From Succinivibrio dextrinosolvens (GTDB lineage Bacteria; Pseudomonadota; Gammaproteobacteria; Enterobacterales; Succinivibrionaceae): 64,000 bases of DNA. This document shows positions 15,319-24,130 of the stretch, in pieces (position 1 is the stretch's first letter; each line of letters opens with the position of its first letter). Below the pieces are notes generated by a model. The model saw nothing but the letters and a program-made list of their open reading frames with translations. It ran no database searches and was not told the origin of the DNA. The translations under genes were made by a program, and so were the position numbers. The DNA lies in assembly GCF_900116345.1 (NCBI RefSeq), contig NZ_FPAH01000006.1:44315-108314 (forward strand). The letters are read 5' to 3'.

Positions 15319-18270
15319 ATGAAACAGATAATGCTTATAGATGAACTGAGAAGAACCTTTTTAGGAAGGATTCTTGGTCAAGCAACACTTTCATTTAAAA
15401 CAATAGACGATGTTTTATGTCTTTATAAGTTAGACGTTATTCAGCACAAATTAGGCAGTAACGCTTCCATTATTTTTGACTATGGAGTATTTAGCGCAAC
15501 ACTTCAGATCAGCATAGATGATCACCTCTATACATATGGTTATATTGTTAAAAGTGATGCTCTAAGATGTGAACAGAAACTTAAAGAGTTTATTATCGAT
15601 TATCTTTCTAATAGCATAAAAAAAGAAATCTCAATAATTCAAAACACTCTTAAAGAAGAGTATCTCCGTGACTCAAAGGCAAATAAACTTAAAAACAATA
15701 TCCAGCTGCTAAAAAAGAACATAGCTGAATTAAATAAAAAAGAAGACTCACTCGTCGAACAAATCGAAAAAGATTATTTCCTAGAATCTGAACCTATCCC
15801 AGAAGAAGTAAAAAAATACCTCTCAATAATACTTGATTACTGCAAAAACGACTCTTTATTAAATGATTCATATGTTATAGAACAAATCAGGGAAAAATAC
15901 GAAGAGTCTATGCTGTATAAACACAAGGGCTTCTTTGATAATGCAGAAAAAAATCCATTAACACAAAGACAGAGGCTTGCCGTAATCAGGAATAATGACT
16001 TTAATCTGGTCCTTGCAGCCGCAGGGACAGGAAAAACATCAGTAATGGTTGCAAAGGCTCTTTATTTGATGAAATTCCTTAACATCAAAAGTGATGAACT
16101 GTTGATACTTTCCTATAACAGAAATGCGGCAGAAGAACTTCAGGACAGAATTAAAGAAAGAGCAAAAATACTTGGCATAAATACAGAGACACCTCAAATA
16201 TCAACATTCCATGCTTTGGGAAGAAAAATTCTTCTCGAATGCAAACAGTCTGTTCACATCTCAAAGCTAAGTGAAGATGAGAAAAAACTCTGGCAGTGGG
16301 TAGAAAACTGGGAGGAGAATTCTCTTTATGCACATCCTTTAGATTATCTTTCTTTCTACAAGGCCCTTCATGTCCGAGAAAAAAATGGAATAGAAATTGT
16401 GGATAACAATTCACCGATGAGAACGCTCAATGATGAATTGGTAAAGAGTAATTCTGAAGTAAGAATAGCAGACTGGCTTTACCTCCATGGAGTTCCATAC
16501 ACCTATGAAGCTCCCTATGTATTCAAGAGACGTATTGAAAACAGCTTTGACTATAGTCCGGATTTCAAATTAACAGATGATATCTATATTGAATTTTTCG
16601 GAATCGACCGCAAAGGTAATACTCGAGAAGACATTGATAAAGAAAATTACAATGACTTTATGCAAAAAAAGATCCAGTTACATAAAGAAATGGGAACTAC
16701 CCTTATAGATCTTTACTGGTATGAAATGCAGGAGGATACATTATTTGACAAATTAGAGAAGAAACTCCTAGACCTTGGCTTTAAGTTTAAAGAAAAATCA
16801 GAAGAAGAAATAAAGAATCTCTTTGTCGAAAAACTGAATAATAATCAATTCTCATCTCTACATAAGCTCTTATTGAACTGTCTTAAGGCCATACGTGTCG
16901 AGAATCTTAACAGAGAACAGATCCTCCAAAGACTCAAAGCAGCTGGTTTTAGCTTCGCAAAAAACATAACAGAATATATCCAAAATCTTGTTGATGATTA
17001 TGTTCGTACCCTAAAAGACAACAATGAAATTGATTTTGATGACATGATATTAACTGCAACTGAGTTAATAAATAAAGGAGAATGGAAACCGCCATACAAA
17101 TACATTCTTATAGATGAATTTCAGGATATTTCTGGAGCACGCTATGAGCTTATCAAGGCAATTTACTCCCAACATTCTGATGTCAGCTGCACCATGGTTG
17201 GAGATGACTGGCAGGCTATATACAGATTTAACGGGGGCAAACTAGACTTAACAACAAGATTCTCCGAATATTTTGGATCTAACACTTTGACAAAATTGGA
17301 TAAAACCTTCCGTTATCCAAGAAATATTGCCGATGTAGCGGGAGACTTTATTATGAAAAATCCCGAGCAATATAGAAAGAAAATTGAAACGGCAGATAAG
17401 ACAGAAGATTCAAAGATCCATTTATTCTCCTATATAGAAGAGACAAACGCCCCCTACAGTCCCCAAAGTTTGTTTTATCAGGTTCGACAATCAATTCTTA
17501 CTTTAGATCAGAAAGTTCCTAATGCCGCAATAGCAGTAATGGCCCGCTACAACCAGTTTTTAACTGAATTCAAAAGCTATTTTGATTATGAAAATAAAAC
17601 ACGAAATAATCATCTGAATGTAAAAATAAACTATTGGACTTTTCATGGCTCAAAAGGCTTAGAGGCGGATTATACCTTTATTATTGGACTACAGAGCAGA
17701 GGTGTAAGATCCTTTCCTGCAGAAGAACAGGATGAAAAGGTTGTTGAGGCTCTATTACCGACAACAGATACATATCCCTACTCTGAGGAAAGAAGATTAT
17801 TCTATGTAGCGCTTACTCGTGCAAGAAAACATACTTATCTCTTTGCTCTGGATAAACAGCCGTCATCATTTGTTGAAGAACTACTATCACCTAATTACGA
17901 CATAGACATTAGATCAAAAGGTTTCGATTCAGAAAATCGAAGTATATTTAAATGTCCTTGCTGTAAAAATGGATATTTTCAGCTTATACATGGAAAATAC
18001 GGTGAATTCTATGTATGCAATTCTGGAATGTGTAGAATCAGACCAAGAATCTGCCCAAAATGTGGCTCTCCTATGTTAGATGAGAAAACAGAGAGTAAAT
18101 GTATGAATCCACGTTGCCAGAACACAATTCAAATCTGTGAACGATGCGGAAGAGAAATGGTTTTACGAACAAATAATAAAAACGGCAGCAAATTCTGGGG
18201 ATGCAGAGGCTACGGACTTGATAAGGATAGCTGCAATAACACAAGGGAGCTTAAAAGAAGTAGAAAATAA
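15319..18270 (+). CDS. Superfamily 1 UvrD/Rep-like helicase with inserted nuclease-like segment and C-terminal zinc fingers
   Basis: A 983-residue SF1A helicase distantly like helicase IV. Residues 1-215 are a lysine- and glutamate-rich region with coiled-coil character. The helicase core has Q-motif NPLTQRQRLAVI, Walker A LAAAGTGKTS (about 232-241), Walker B LIDEFQDIS (about 598-606), GDDWQAIYRF and motif VI FYVALTRARKHTYLF (about 828-842). Between motifs Ia and II lies YEAPYVFKRRI...SPDFKLTDDIYIEFFGID (about 395-430), resembling the PD-(D/E)XK-like insert of some UvrD-type proteins. From about 880 there are several CxxC pairs of topoisomerase-type zinc ribbons. DNA repair or phage defence are both possible. 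Confidence 0.8.
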   Translation: MKQIMLIDELRRTFLGRILGQATLSFKTIDDVLCLYKLDVIQHKLGSNASIIFDYGVFSATLQISIDDHLYTYGYIVKSDALRCEQKLKEFIIDYLSNSIKKEISIIQNTLKEEYLRDSKANKLKNNIQLLKKNIAELNKKEDSLVEQIEKDYFLESEPIPEEVKKYLSIILDYCKNDSLLNDSYVIEQIREKYEESMLYKHKGFFDNAEKNPLTQRQRLAVIRNNDFNLVLAAAGTGKTSVMVAKALYLMKFLNIKSDELLILSYNRNAAEELQDRIKERAKILGINTETPQISTFHALGRKILLECKQSVHISKLSEDEKKLWQWVENWEENSLYAHPLDYLSFYKALHVREKNGIEIVDNNSPMRTLNDELVKSNSEVRIADWLYLHGVPYTYEAPYVFKRRIENSFDYSPDFKLTDDIYIEFFGIDRKGNTREDIDKENYNDFMQKKIQLHKEMGTTLIDLYWYEMQEDTLFDKLEKKLLDLGFKFKEKSEEEIKNLFVEKLNNNQFSSLHKLLLNCLKAIRVENLNREQILQRLKAAGFSFAKNITEYIQNLVDDYVRTLKDNNEIDFDDMILTATELINKGEWKPPYKYILIDEFQDISGARYELIKAIYSQHSDVSCTMVGDDWQAIYRFNGGKLDLTTRFSEYFGSNTLTKLDKTFRYPRNIADVAGDFIMKNPEQYRKKIETADKTEDSKIHLFSYIEETNAPYSPQSLFYQVRQSILTLDQKVPNAAIAVMARYNQFLTEFKSYFDYENKTRNNHLNVKINYWTFHGSKGLEADYTFIIGLQSRGVRSFPAEEQDEKVVEALLPTTDTYPYSEERRLFYVALTRARKHTYLFALDKQPSSFVEELLSPNYDIDIRSKGFDSENRSIFKCPCCKNGYFQLIHGKYGEFYVCNSGMCRIRPRICPKCGSPMLDEKTESKCMNPRCQNTIQICERCGREMVLRTNNKNGSKFWGCRGYGLDKDSCNNTRELKRSRK

Positions 18271-18297
18271 CAGCTAATTATAAAGAAGAAGGGAATC

Positions 18298-18519
18298 TCA
18301 ATCTTTTCGAGAAAATGTCAACGCTATAACAAAAGCGATAAACCAGGTAATTCCACATAAGAGCCCACACCACGTAAGTATACGAATCAGGCATACATCA
18401 TTAGATGAAAGATGTCGGCATTTTGCAATGCTAATCGGAATAGTGAAAATCTTGTATGCAATATAGACTAATAGGATAACTAAAATTATCTCAATAAGAA
18501 AATCAAGATTTCCATTCAT
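18298..18519 (-). CDS. Small membrane protein resembling the superinfection immunity family
   Basis: A 73-residue protein with two hydrophobic helices (about 7-28 and 46-68). Between and within them the pattern IPISIAKCRH...LIRILTWCGLLCGITWFIAFVIALTF resembles the superinfection immunity family (PF14373), which includes T4 Imm; that family has a short Pro-x-x-Ile-Ala-x-x-Arg stretch followed by a Trp-containing second helix. A GGAG ribosome-binding site lies before the ATG. It is encoded convergently right after the helicase gene. The family match is by eye on a short sequence and is moderate only. Confidence 0.55.
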   Translation of the reverse strand: MNGNLDFLIEIILVILLVYIAYKIFTIPISIAKCRHLSSNDVCLIRILTWCGLLCGITWFIAFVIALTFSRKD

Positions 18520-18679
18520 ACCCTATCTCCGATGAGCAATTCCTGCCTCTTATTCAAAATTATAGAAGTAAATCATCAAAAGATAGTTTCCTCTACCCTT
18601 TCCTCATAAGAAAAAAAAGGCGAGCATATCATCTCTTACATGGGGACAAAAAAAGCTTTTTAAAGCCTTTTTCTCCTTG

Positions 18680-18708
18680 TTGAGAACAAAACTCATTTCT
18701 CTTTAAAT
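18680..18708 (+). promoter_or_regulatory. Putative promoter of hsp20
   Basis: TTGAGA (18680-18685) and TTAAAT (18703-18708) are separated by 17 bp. A good sigma-32-type match (CTTGAAA with CCCCAT-T at 13-15 bp) was looked for and not found. Position and motifs only. Confidence 0.35.
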
Positions 18709-18755
18709 CTGAAAAAAAGACCTTACGTATAGAAGTGAAAGGAAAATATGAAAGG

Positions 18756-18771
18756 TTCTTACCTTAAGGAG
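18756..18771 (+). promoter_or_regulatory. Hairpin over the hsp20 ribosome-binding site (possible RNA thermometer)
   Basis: TTCTT (18756-18760) can pair with AAGGA (18766-18770) of the Shine-Dalgarno sequence AAGGAG, with loop ACCTT. The same loop can instead pair with AAGGT at 18752-18756, which would free the site. Small-heat-shock genes are often controlled by such thermosensors, but the stem is short and the call is an inference. Confidence 0.3.
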
Positions 18772-18778
18772 ATTTATT

Positions 18779-19234
18779 ATGAACGCTTTAGCAAGATACG
18801 AAAATCGTCATCAGAATATGAATCGTCACAATTATGGTATGCCAACAATCTTTGATCTTTTCTCAAGACCATTAACCGACTTTGAAAACATATTCCCTCA
18901 GATGACAGAGGAGAACATCAGATTAGACGTACAGGACTGCGGCGACCACTACCAGATCAAGGCTGATATGCCTGGTGTAAAGAAAGAGGATATCAAACTT
19001 GATTTTGATGAAGGCAATCTGATGATTAAGGCAGAGCATCACACAGAGAAAGAAAAGAAAGATGCTGAAGGTTACATCATCAAAGAACGCAGCTCAGGTG
19101 TATACCAGAGAACTCTGCACTTTAACGATGCAGATCCAAAAGAAATCAACGCTGCATTTGCAGGAGGAGAACTTGATATCAGAATTAACAAACAGAAACA
19201 GGAACAGAAAAAGACTGCTATCACCATTCATTAG
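18779..19234 (+). CDS. Small heat-shock protein, Hsp20 family
   Basis: This is an ATP-independent holdase that keeps unfolding proteins soluble. Of 151 residues, the alpha-crystallin domain covers about 45-140, starting NIRLDVQDCGDHYQIKADMPGV and including GVKKEDIKLDF and SGVYQRTLHF. The C-terminal anchor is KTAITIH, with an I-x-I-type motif. A strong AAGGAG precedes the start. The N-terminal layout (MNALARYENR...FDLFSRPLTDFENIF) is like bacterial class A Hsp20. It is followed by a terminator. Confidence 0.93.
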   Translation: MNALARYENRHQNMNRHNYGMPTIFDLFSRPLTDFENIFPQMTEENIRLDVQDCGDHYQIKADMPGVKKEDIKLDFDEGNLMIKAEHHTEKEKKDAEGYIIKERSSGVYQRTLHFNDADPKEINAAFAGGELDIRINKQKQEQKKTAITIH

Positions 19235-19255
19235 TTAACTCATAATTGATCATGG

Positions 19256-19300
19256 AATCTGCAGGTAGTATCTTATTAGCTATCTGCAGATTTTTTTTAT
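19256..19300 (+). terminator. Rho-independent terminator after hsp20
   Basis: AATCTGCAG (19256-19264) pairs with CTGCAGATT (19284-19292), and TAG/CTA extend the stem. A run of eight T follows. It lies between hsp20 and the tautomerase gene. Confidence 0.85.
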
Positions 19301-19319
19301 TAAAAAATAAGGAGTATCT

Positions 19320-19664
19320 ATGCCTTTCGTACAAGCAAGAATTTCAAAAGACCTTTCCGATTCAGAAAAGACAGCACTACAGAAAGAGCTTACCGCAATC
19401 ATCAAGGATGAACTGCACAAGCCTGCAGGCTTTATCATGGTAGGAATTGAAGCTAGCTATAATCTCTGGCTAGGCGAGAGCAGACTTGATAACGGTGCCA
19501 TGATTTCAGTACAGCAGTTTGGAAGTGCCAACCGCGATGCATACAACGCCATCACTCAGCGTATCTGTGATTGTCTTCAGAAGACTCTGGGAACACCTTC
19601 TGACAAGGTATATGTAACCTTCCAGTCCATTAACGAATGGGGATGGAACGGACAGCTGTTCTAA
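19320..19664 (+). CDS. MIF-family tautomerase-like protein
   Basis: The 114-residue protein matches the macrophage migration inhibitory factor fold of the tautomerase superfamily. Residue 2 is proline (MPFVQARISKDL), which becomes the catalytic N-terminal Pro after Met removal. The C-terminus INEWGWNGQLF is the MIF hallmark (INxxxWGWNGxxF-like). The start is fixed by GGAG five bases before the ATG and by the required Pro2. The cellular substrate is unknown; phenylpyruvate tautomerase activity is seen in relatives. Confidence 0.85.
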   Translation: MPFVQARISKDLSDSEKTALQKELTAIIKDELHKPAGFIMVGIEASYNLWLGESRLDNGAMISVQQFGSANRDAYNAITQRICDCLQKTLGTPSDKVYVTFQSINEWGWNGQLF

Positions 19665-19682
19665 TTCAGTTCAGAAAAGCTA

Positions 19683-20360
19683 CTACTTAAGAATCCAGGC
19701 AATTCCTTTGGCACAGCGCTTATCGGTCTCAAAAAAGTGATTGCCAGGATTACTCTCAAAAACACTGTTTATTCCCTGCCCTTTCAGAACCTCATAAAGC
19801 TCTAGTGTCTTATCTTTCACAGTTCTTAAGTAACTGTTTCTGGCAGAGCTTTCCTTATCACCTAGAGACAAATATATTTTTGAAGGTTTCCTTTTAGGAT
19901 TATTTGTCTTGAAAAATTCCACAAAATCCGGAAACCACAATGAGCCTGACATGCTTGCCACCCTGTCAAAGATATCGGTTTTACATATAGCATATAGGCC
20001 AAACAGACCTGCCAGAGAATATCCACTTATAGCCATATAGGCAGGAGTTCCTTTTATGCTAGACAACGCCTTGGGAATTATTGTATTTTCTATTAGAGAG
20101 AGAAAATCATCAGCACCACCGTCAAAAGGAGGTTCGCTGTGATAAAGCGACGGACAGATCCATGGAGACAGGTTGTGATTCCAGTCATTAACTCTTATAT
20201 TCAGAAAATTAAAGGCAGGAACATTCATGGAAGACAGCAGTTCCATAATCTGCGAACCGTCAGAGTCAAAGGTGTTAAAGATTACAAGAGGCGCATCTGC
20301 CTTTTCAGCACAGAATAAGGTAACAACTGTATTTTCAATCTCAAAATCCTCTCTCTTCAT
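19683..20360 (-). CDS. Alpha/beta-hydrolase, putative esterase
   Basis: A 225-residue esterase-D-like hydrolase without a signal peptide, so cytoplasmic. The nucleophile elbow is SGYSLAGLFGLYA near 115-127 (G-x-S-x-G). LYLSLGDKE-type strand sequence precedes a likely acid residue, and GNHFFETD near the C-terminus supplies the catalytic His. It resembles esterases acting on siderophores or small esters, but the substrate cannot be told. It is convergent with the tautomerase gene and divergent from degS. Confidence 0.78.
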   Translation of the reverse strand: MKREDFEIENTVVTLFCAEKADAPLVIFNTFDSDGSQIMELLSSMNVPAFNFLNIRVNDWNHNLSPWICPSLYHSEPPFDGGADDFLSLIENTIIPKALSSIKGTPAYMAISGYSLAGLFGLYAICKTDIFDRVASMSGSLWFPDFVEFFKTNNPKRKPSKIYLSLGDKESSARNSYLRTVKDKTLELYEVLKGQGINSVFESNPGNHFFETDKRCAKGIAWILK

Positions 20361-20612
20361 GCGGTCCTCCGCTAACGCTTTTCAAAACCAGAAAAAAGAA
20401 GTTACTCAGCTATACTTTATCGAACCGATTTCTCTGCTTTTTGCTAGATTACCTACAAAAAACGCACAAAAATAACCTTCTTTTTGCAATTATTTAATAT
20501 TTCTCAGATTTTTTTTGCTAATATTCTAACAAAAGAAAAAAATCCTCTAAAATTAAATAGTAATCCCAAAAATAATAATCCACTCCCTCCTGCATAGTTG
20601 AGGAGCATATTT

Positions 20613-21692
20613 ATGAAAATCAATAAAAAGCTATTACCTTTTCTTATTCCTGTAATCACAGGTCTTATCATAGGTTCTGTAGTTCTGATTATTCATCCTT
20701 CAACAGGAAAGAAGCTTGGAGATATCATCTATTCAAGCGGAGTTTCAGTAGAAAGCTATTCGTACGCTGTGGGCAGAGCTGCACCTTCAGTTATGAATAT
20801 CTATGTGGCACATCTTAACGACGACTACACCAAACCGGATACCGACAATATAATTACCTCAGCCTCAGGAGTGGTCTACTACAAAAACGGTATTATCGTA
20901 ACCAACTATCATGTGGTTACCGCAGGTAATGAACCGGATAATGGCATCTGGGCACAGACCCGTGACGGAAAAATCTTCAAGGCTTTTGTGGTAGGAACAG
21001 ACAGACGAACCGATCTCGCAGTACTCAAGGTTGAAACCAGCGATCTACCTCCTATCAATAAAGTAAAAAAAGATCCGAAGGTTGGCGATATTGTTCTGGC
21101 CATTGGTAATCCAAACAATCTTGGTCAGACAGTAACCCATGGCATCGTTTCTGCCCTTTCGCGCTCAGGATCAGGTCTTCTGACAAAAGATCAGATGAAT
21201 ATCCGTCAGGGCGTTCAGGAGTTAATTCAGACCGATGCTCCTATCAATCAGGGTAATTCCGGAGGAGCACTGATTAACTCTCAGGGACTTTTAATCGGTA
21301 TTAACACCGCATCCTTCAATTCAGAAAACACTTACGGTATCGGCTTTGCTGTTCCAACATCTATGGTTACCAAGGTGGTAGATGAGATTCTTGCTCACGG
21401 CAAGGTTGAAAGAGGATATCTTGGAATCTCTGATGCCGAGGTAAGTTCTCTTGAACAGTCCTCAGGTGTTACTGTGGGATTCATCGATCCTGAAGGACCA
21501 GCCTTTGGAGTACTGAAAATCGGCGACGTGATCAAGAAAGTTGATGGAATTGAAATAGAGGATGTACGACAGCTAATCGATCTGATTTCCCAGTCCAAAC
21601 CAGGAAGAACCCTGTCTTTTGAGGTTCTCCGTAACAATGAGACCAAGACCGAGACCATTACGCTCACAGAAGACAGTACTTCTATCGACTAG
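20613..21692 (+). CDS. degS: Membrane-anchored site-1 protease DegS
   Basis: DegS senses unfolded outer-membrane proteins and cleaves the anti-sigma factor RseA, the first step of the sigma-E response. The start is ATG 20613, 7 nt after GAGGAG; an in-frame TTG at 20598 lies upstream of that site and is not likely used. It has an N-terminal membrane anchor (about 8-27), then the triad His100 (TNYHVVTAG), Asp134 (DRRTDLAVLK) and Ser216 (NQGNSGGALIN). A single PDZ domain follows (about 260-350). One PDZ plus an anchor separates it from DegQ. RseP, the site-2 protease, is encoded at 40.6-42.0 kb. Confidence 0.94.
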   Translation: MKINKKLLPFLIPVITGLIIGSVVLIIHPSTGKKLGDIIYSSGVSVESYSYAVGRAAPSVMNIYVAHLNDDYTKPDTDNIITSASGVVYYKNGIIVTNYHVVTAGNEPDNGIWAQTRDGKIFKAFVVGTDRRTDLAVLKVETSDLPPINKVKKDPKVGDIVLAIGNPNNLGQTVTHGIVSALSRSGSGLLTKDQMNIRQGVQELIQTDAPINQGNSGGALINSQGLLIGINTASFNSENTYGIGFAVPTSMVTKVVDEILAHGKVERGYLGISDAEVSSLEQSSGVTVGFIDPEGPAFGVLKIGDVIKKVDGIEIEDVRQLIDLISQSKPGRTLSFEVLRNNETKTETITLTEDSTSID

Positions 21693-21745
21693 AGTATCGA
21701 GTTGCTCTGCTGTAGACCATACAACAGAGCTGACGAGCGGATATA

Positions 21746-23914
21746 CTATAGAAACTTGGTCATATCACAGGCATCAAGAATCAGAGCCTTCTGCTCCTCA
21801 TCAAGATTAAACAGCGAAAAGATAATCGCATCTAGATTTCTGTATAAAGACTCAACCTTAGCTTTATTCCTACAGGCCATAATCTCTTCCACCAGCCTTA
21901 TGAAAGGTTCCTGCTCCGCATGGGAAATCATCGGAATAGGAATACTCTCAATGTGGGCTCTAAGCACCTTTACTGAATTAAAGCGCTTGTCATAGATAAA
22001 CTGAGCAATAGATGAATTGAGAATACTCAGAATATACTTGATGCTCAGACCTTCAATCTGAGGAATAACAATGTTACTGCTGTTTAAAGACAGAGTCTGC
22101 TTATCATCATAGGCAAACACTAGATGCTTGCTGATGAATCTGTAGATAAGCTTTTCCTTAGCTCTGTACATGGATTCAGGAGCCACCTGCTGGAAATGCT
22201 CAGGATTGAAGGTAATAAAGCGTTTTGGCAGATCAATACGGTATTTGAATACATCTGAGCCCTTCAGAATAACCTCGTTATCTGAAGATTTTCTGCTTGA
22301 GATATACAGGTTGTTATTACCGGTAACAATTCCCAGGGCAAACTGCGCGTTATCCTTTAGGAATCTGAGGTTATCAAGAGAGAAAATCTTTGAGAGGATC
22401 TGCTCTTCATCATCGTCGGTCTTGAAATTCAGATACTGAGGATCGACATAGCGCTCCTTTCTAATCACAAAGTTTCTCTGACCGTCAGAAACCTTCATAT
22501 TGATGCAGGAGATAGGCTTGGATGTCTTTTCAAGCTGCATAATGATACAAGGACACTGAACCTTGTCAAAGGCATTACCCAGATAGTTTAGAGAAAGAAT
22601 TGAGGTATTCTCAATAAGCTTCTCTCGTACCGGATGATGAGTCTTTACATTAAGTATCGCCTCTGGCAGCACAAAGGTTATTGTTCCCTTGTTTTTGGCG
22701 TGCATTATGGATTTCTCCAGGAACACGTCATAGGACTCGATGGTTGAGCCCTGAGCTGAGGAGAATAGATGCTTTAAGACATTCTTATCCTCGCTGGTAT
22801 AGGCATAGCCCCAAGGAGGATTTCCCAGAATATGAGTAATCTTAGGGTTGTTGAATTCTGTCAGATAATCACTGTTAGTGATGTTCTTGTAAAGAATATC
22901 CGTGTTATCAAGTCGGTACTTTAACGCAAGATTGATTCTGGTAAGAGTTACTGCAATATCATCAATGTCATTGCCATAAATGTTCTCAACCTTTACCTCT
23001 GATGGCAGCTTTAAAAGGAAGTTACCGGTACCGCAGCAGGGATCTAAAAGATTATCCCCCTTATGATAGGACTCTGAGGACAGCACTATATTTACAATCT
23101 TATCCACAACCTTGGCTGGAGTGTAATAGGTTCCGGTAGCCTTTCTGTTTTCGATATTTCGACAGGAAATATAGACAAGGCCCAAGGTATCCTCATTTTC
23201 CTGATAATCAAAATTCAGATTCAGAAGATAGCCATACTTATCAATAAGCTTTCTGATTTTAGAACGGGAGCCGACAAGTTCACCAATCAGTCTCTCATAG
23301 CAGCCCAGCTTGAGCTTACCTTCAAAGAAGGATGGCAGATAAGGAGGAACATATCTAAGCTTAAGTCTTTTAACAATTAGAGACAGAGCGGTTTCCGCCA
23401 TGATCATTCTCAGATGATCAGTATCAATATCCAGTTTGTGAGAGTCAACATTCTCTAAAAGTTTAGCAATAATCTCAATGGAGCTGCTGTCCTTTGATAC
23501 ATAGGAATTGTAGATGTATGAACCGCTGATGAACTTCTTGTTTCTGCGACTCTTCAATGAAAGATTCTTACCGGATTTGATTTCCTTTTTCAGTCTGCTG
23601 ATATAGCTTGCGGTAAAGTAATTCTTCTTGTTCTCAATATGATCCGGTACCAGCTTGTTAAGCTTGATCCAGTTATAGCCGGTAGCAACGGATACAGACA
23701 GCTCCGCACAGGCCTGAGACAGGGTCAGATAGTTGCTCAGATCACGCACCTTTCTTCTGGTTTTCTGGCCTGGAAGTTTGGCACTTTCAGGAATAATCCA
23801 GAAATCGTCAACATTCTGAGCGTATCTGAATTTTCCCTGTTCACACAGAGCTAAGGTTTGTTCCTCTGAGATGCCGAATTTTACTGAAGCCTGTTTTACC
23901 GAAATGTATTTCAT
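21746..23914 (-). CDS. Solitary N6-adenine DNA methyltransferase with N-terminal helix-turn-helix motifs
   Basis: A 722-residue gamma-type N6-adenine methyltransferase like type IIG/Eco57I enzymes. The N-terminus has two excisionase/MerR-like helix-turn-helix stretches (ISVKQASVKFGISEEQTLAL and LTLSQACAELSVSVATGYNW). The SAM site is DPCCGTGNFLL near 291, preceded by ATGTYYTPAKVV, and the catalytic motif is GNPPWGYAY near 363. The C-terminal 250 residues look like a TaqI-type target-recognition domain. No restriction endonuclease gene adjoins and no nuclease motif is obvious in the chain, so it is an orphan methyltransferase or one half of a split system. Confidence 0.82.
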   Translation of the reverse strand: MKYISVKQASVKFGISEEQTLALCEQGKFRYAQNVDDFWIIPESAKLPGQKTRRKVRDLSNYLTLSQACAELSVSVATGYNWIKLNKLVPDHIENKKNYFTASYISRLKKEIKSGKNLSLKSRRNKKFISGSYIYNSYVSKDSSSIEIIAKLLENVDSHKLDIDTDHLRMIMAETALSLIVKRLKLRYVPPYLPSFFEGKLKLGCYERLIGELVGSRSKIRKLIDKYGYLLNLNFDYQENEDTLGLVYISCRNIENRKATGTYYTPAKVVDKIVNIVLSSESYHKGDNLLDPCCGTGNFLLKLPSEVKVENIYGNDIDDIAVTLTRINLALKYRLDNTDILYKNITNSDYLTEFNNPKITHILGNPPWGYAYTSEDKNVLKHLFSSAQGSTIESYDVFLEKSIMHAKNKGTITFVLPEAILNVKTHHPVREKLIENTSILSLNYLGNAFDKVQCPCIIMQLEKTSKPISCINMKVSDGQRNFVIRKERYVDPQYLNFKTDDDEEQILSKIFSLDNLRFLKDNAQFALGIVTGNNNLYISSRKSSDNEVILKGSDVFKYRIDLPKRFITFNPEHFQQVAPESMYRAKEKLIYRFISKHLVFAYDDKQTLSLNSSNIVIPQIEGLSIKYILSILNSSIAQFIYDKRFNSVKVLRAHIESIPIPMISHAEQEPFIRLVEEIMACRNKAKVESLYRNLDAIIFSLFNLDEEQKALILDACDMTKFL

Positions 23915-24076
23915 GAATTATCCGCAAAAATTATGTTTTATTATCTGTCTGAATCTTAACTGGGAACAAACAAAAAAAAGATACGCTAATTCTAGCGGAT
24001 CTGAGCTGTATAGAAAAGTTCAGAGTAGAACAATTGAAGAGTAGCTTTGATTTTTATCAGAGATATTTTTTTCAAA

Positions 24077-24114
24077 AAAAATCGCCCCCCCTGTCCTGAT
24101 CAGAAGAGAGCGAT
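24077..24114 (-). terminator. Probable terminator downstream of the pseudogene
   Basis: On the minus strand ATCGC (24114-24110) and GCGAT (24085-24081) enclose a 24-nt loop that itself contains CTGATCAG. Eight T follow (24080 downward). Confidence 0.55.
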
Positions 24115-24130
24115 CTTTTAAATTAATTTG

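Noticed and set aside
18665..18708. Sigma-32 heat-shock promoter before hsp20
   Set aside because: CTTGTTG and CTCATTTC resemble parts of the consensus, but the spacing (about 9 bp) is far from the 13-15 bp needed.
20598..20612. TTG start for degS at 20598
   Set aside because: The TTG lies upstream of and partly over the GAGGAG ribosome-binding site; ATG 20613 is correctly spaced from it.
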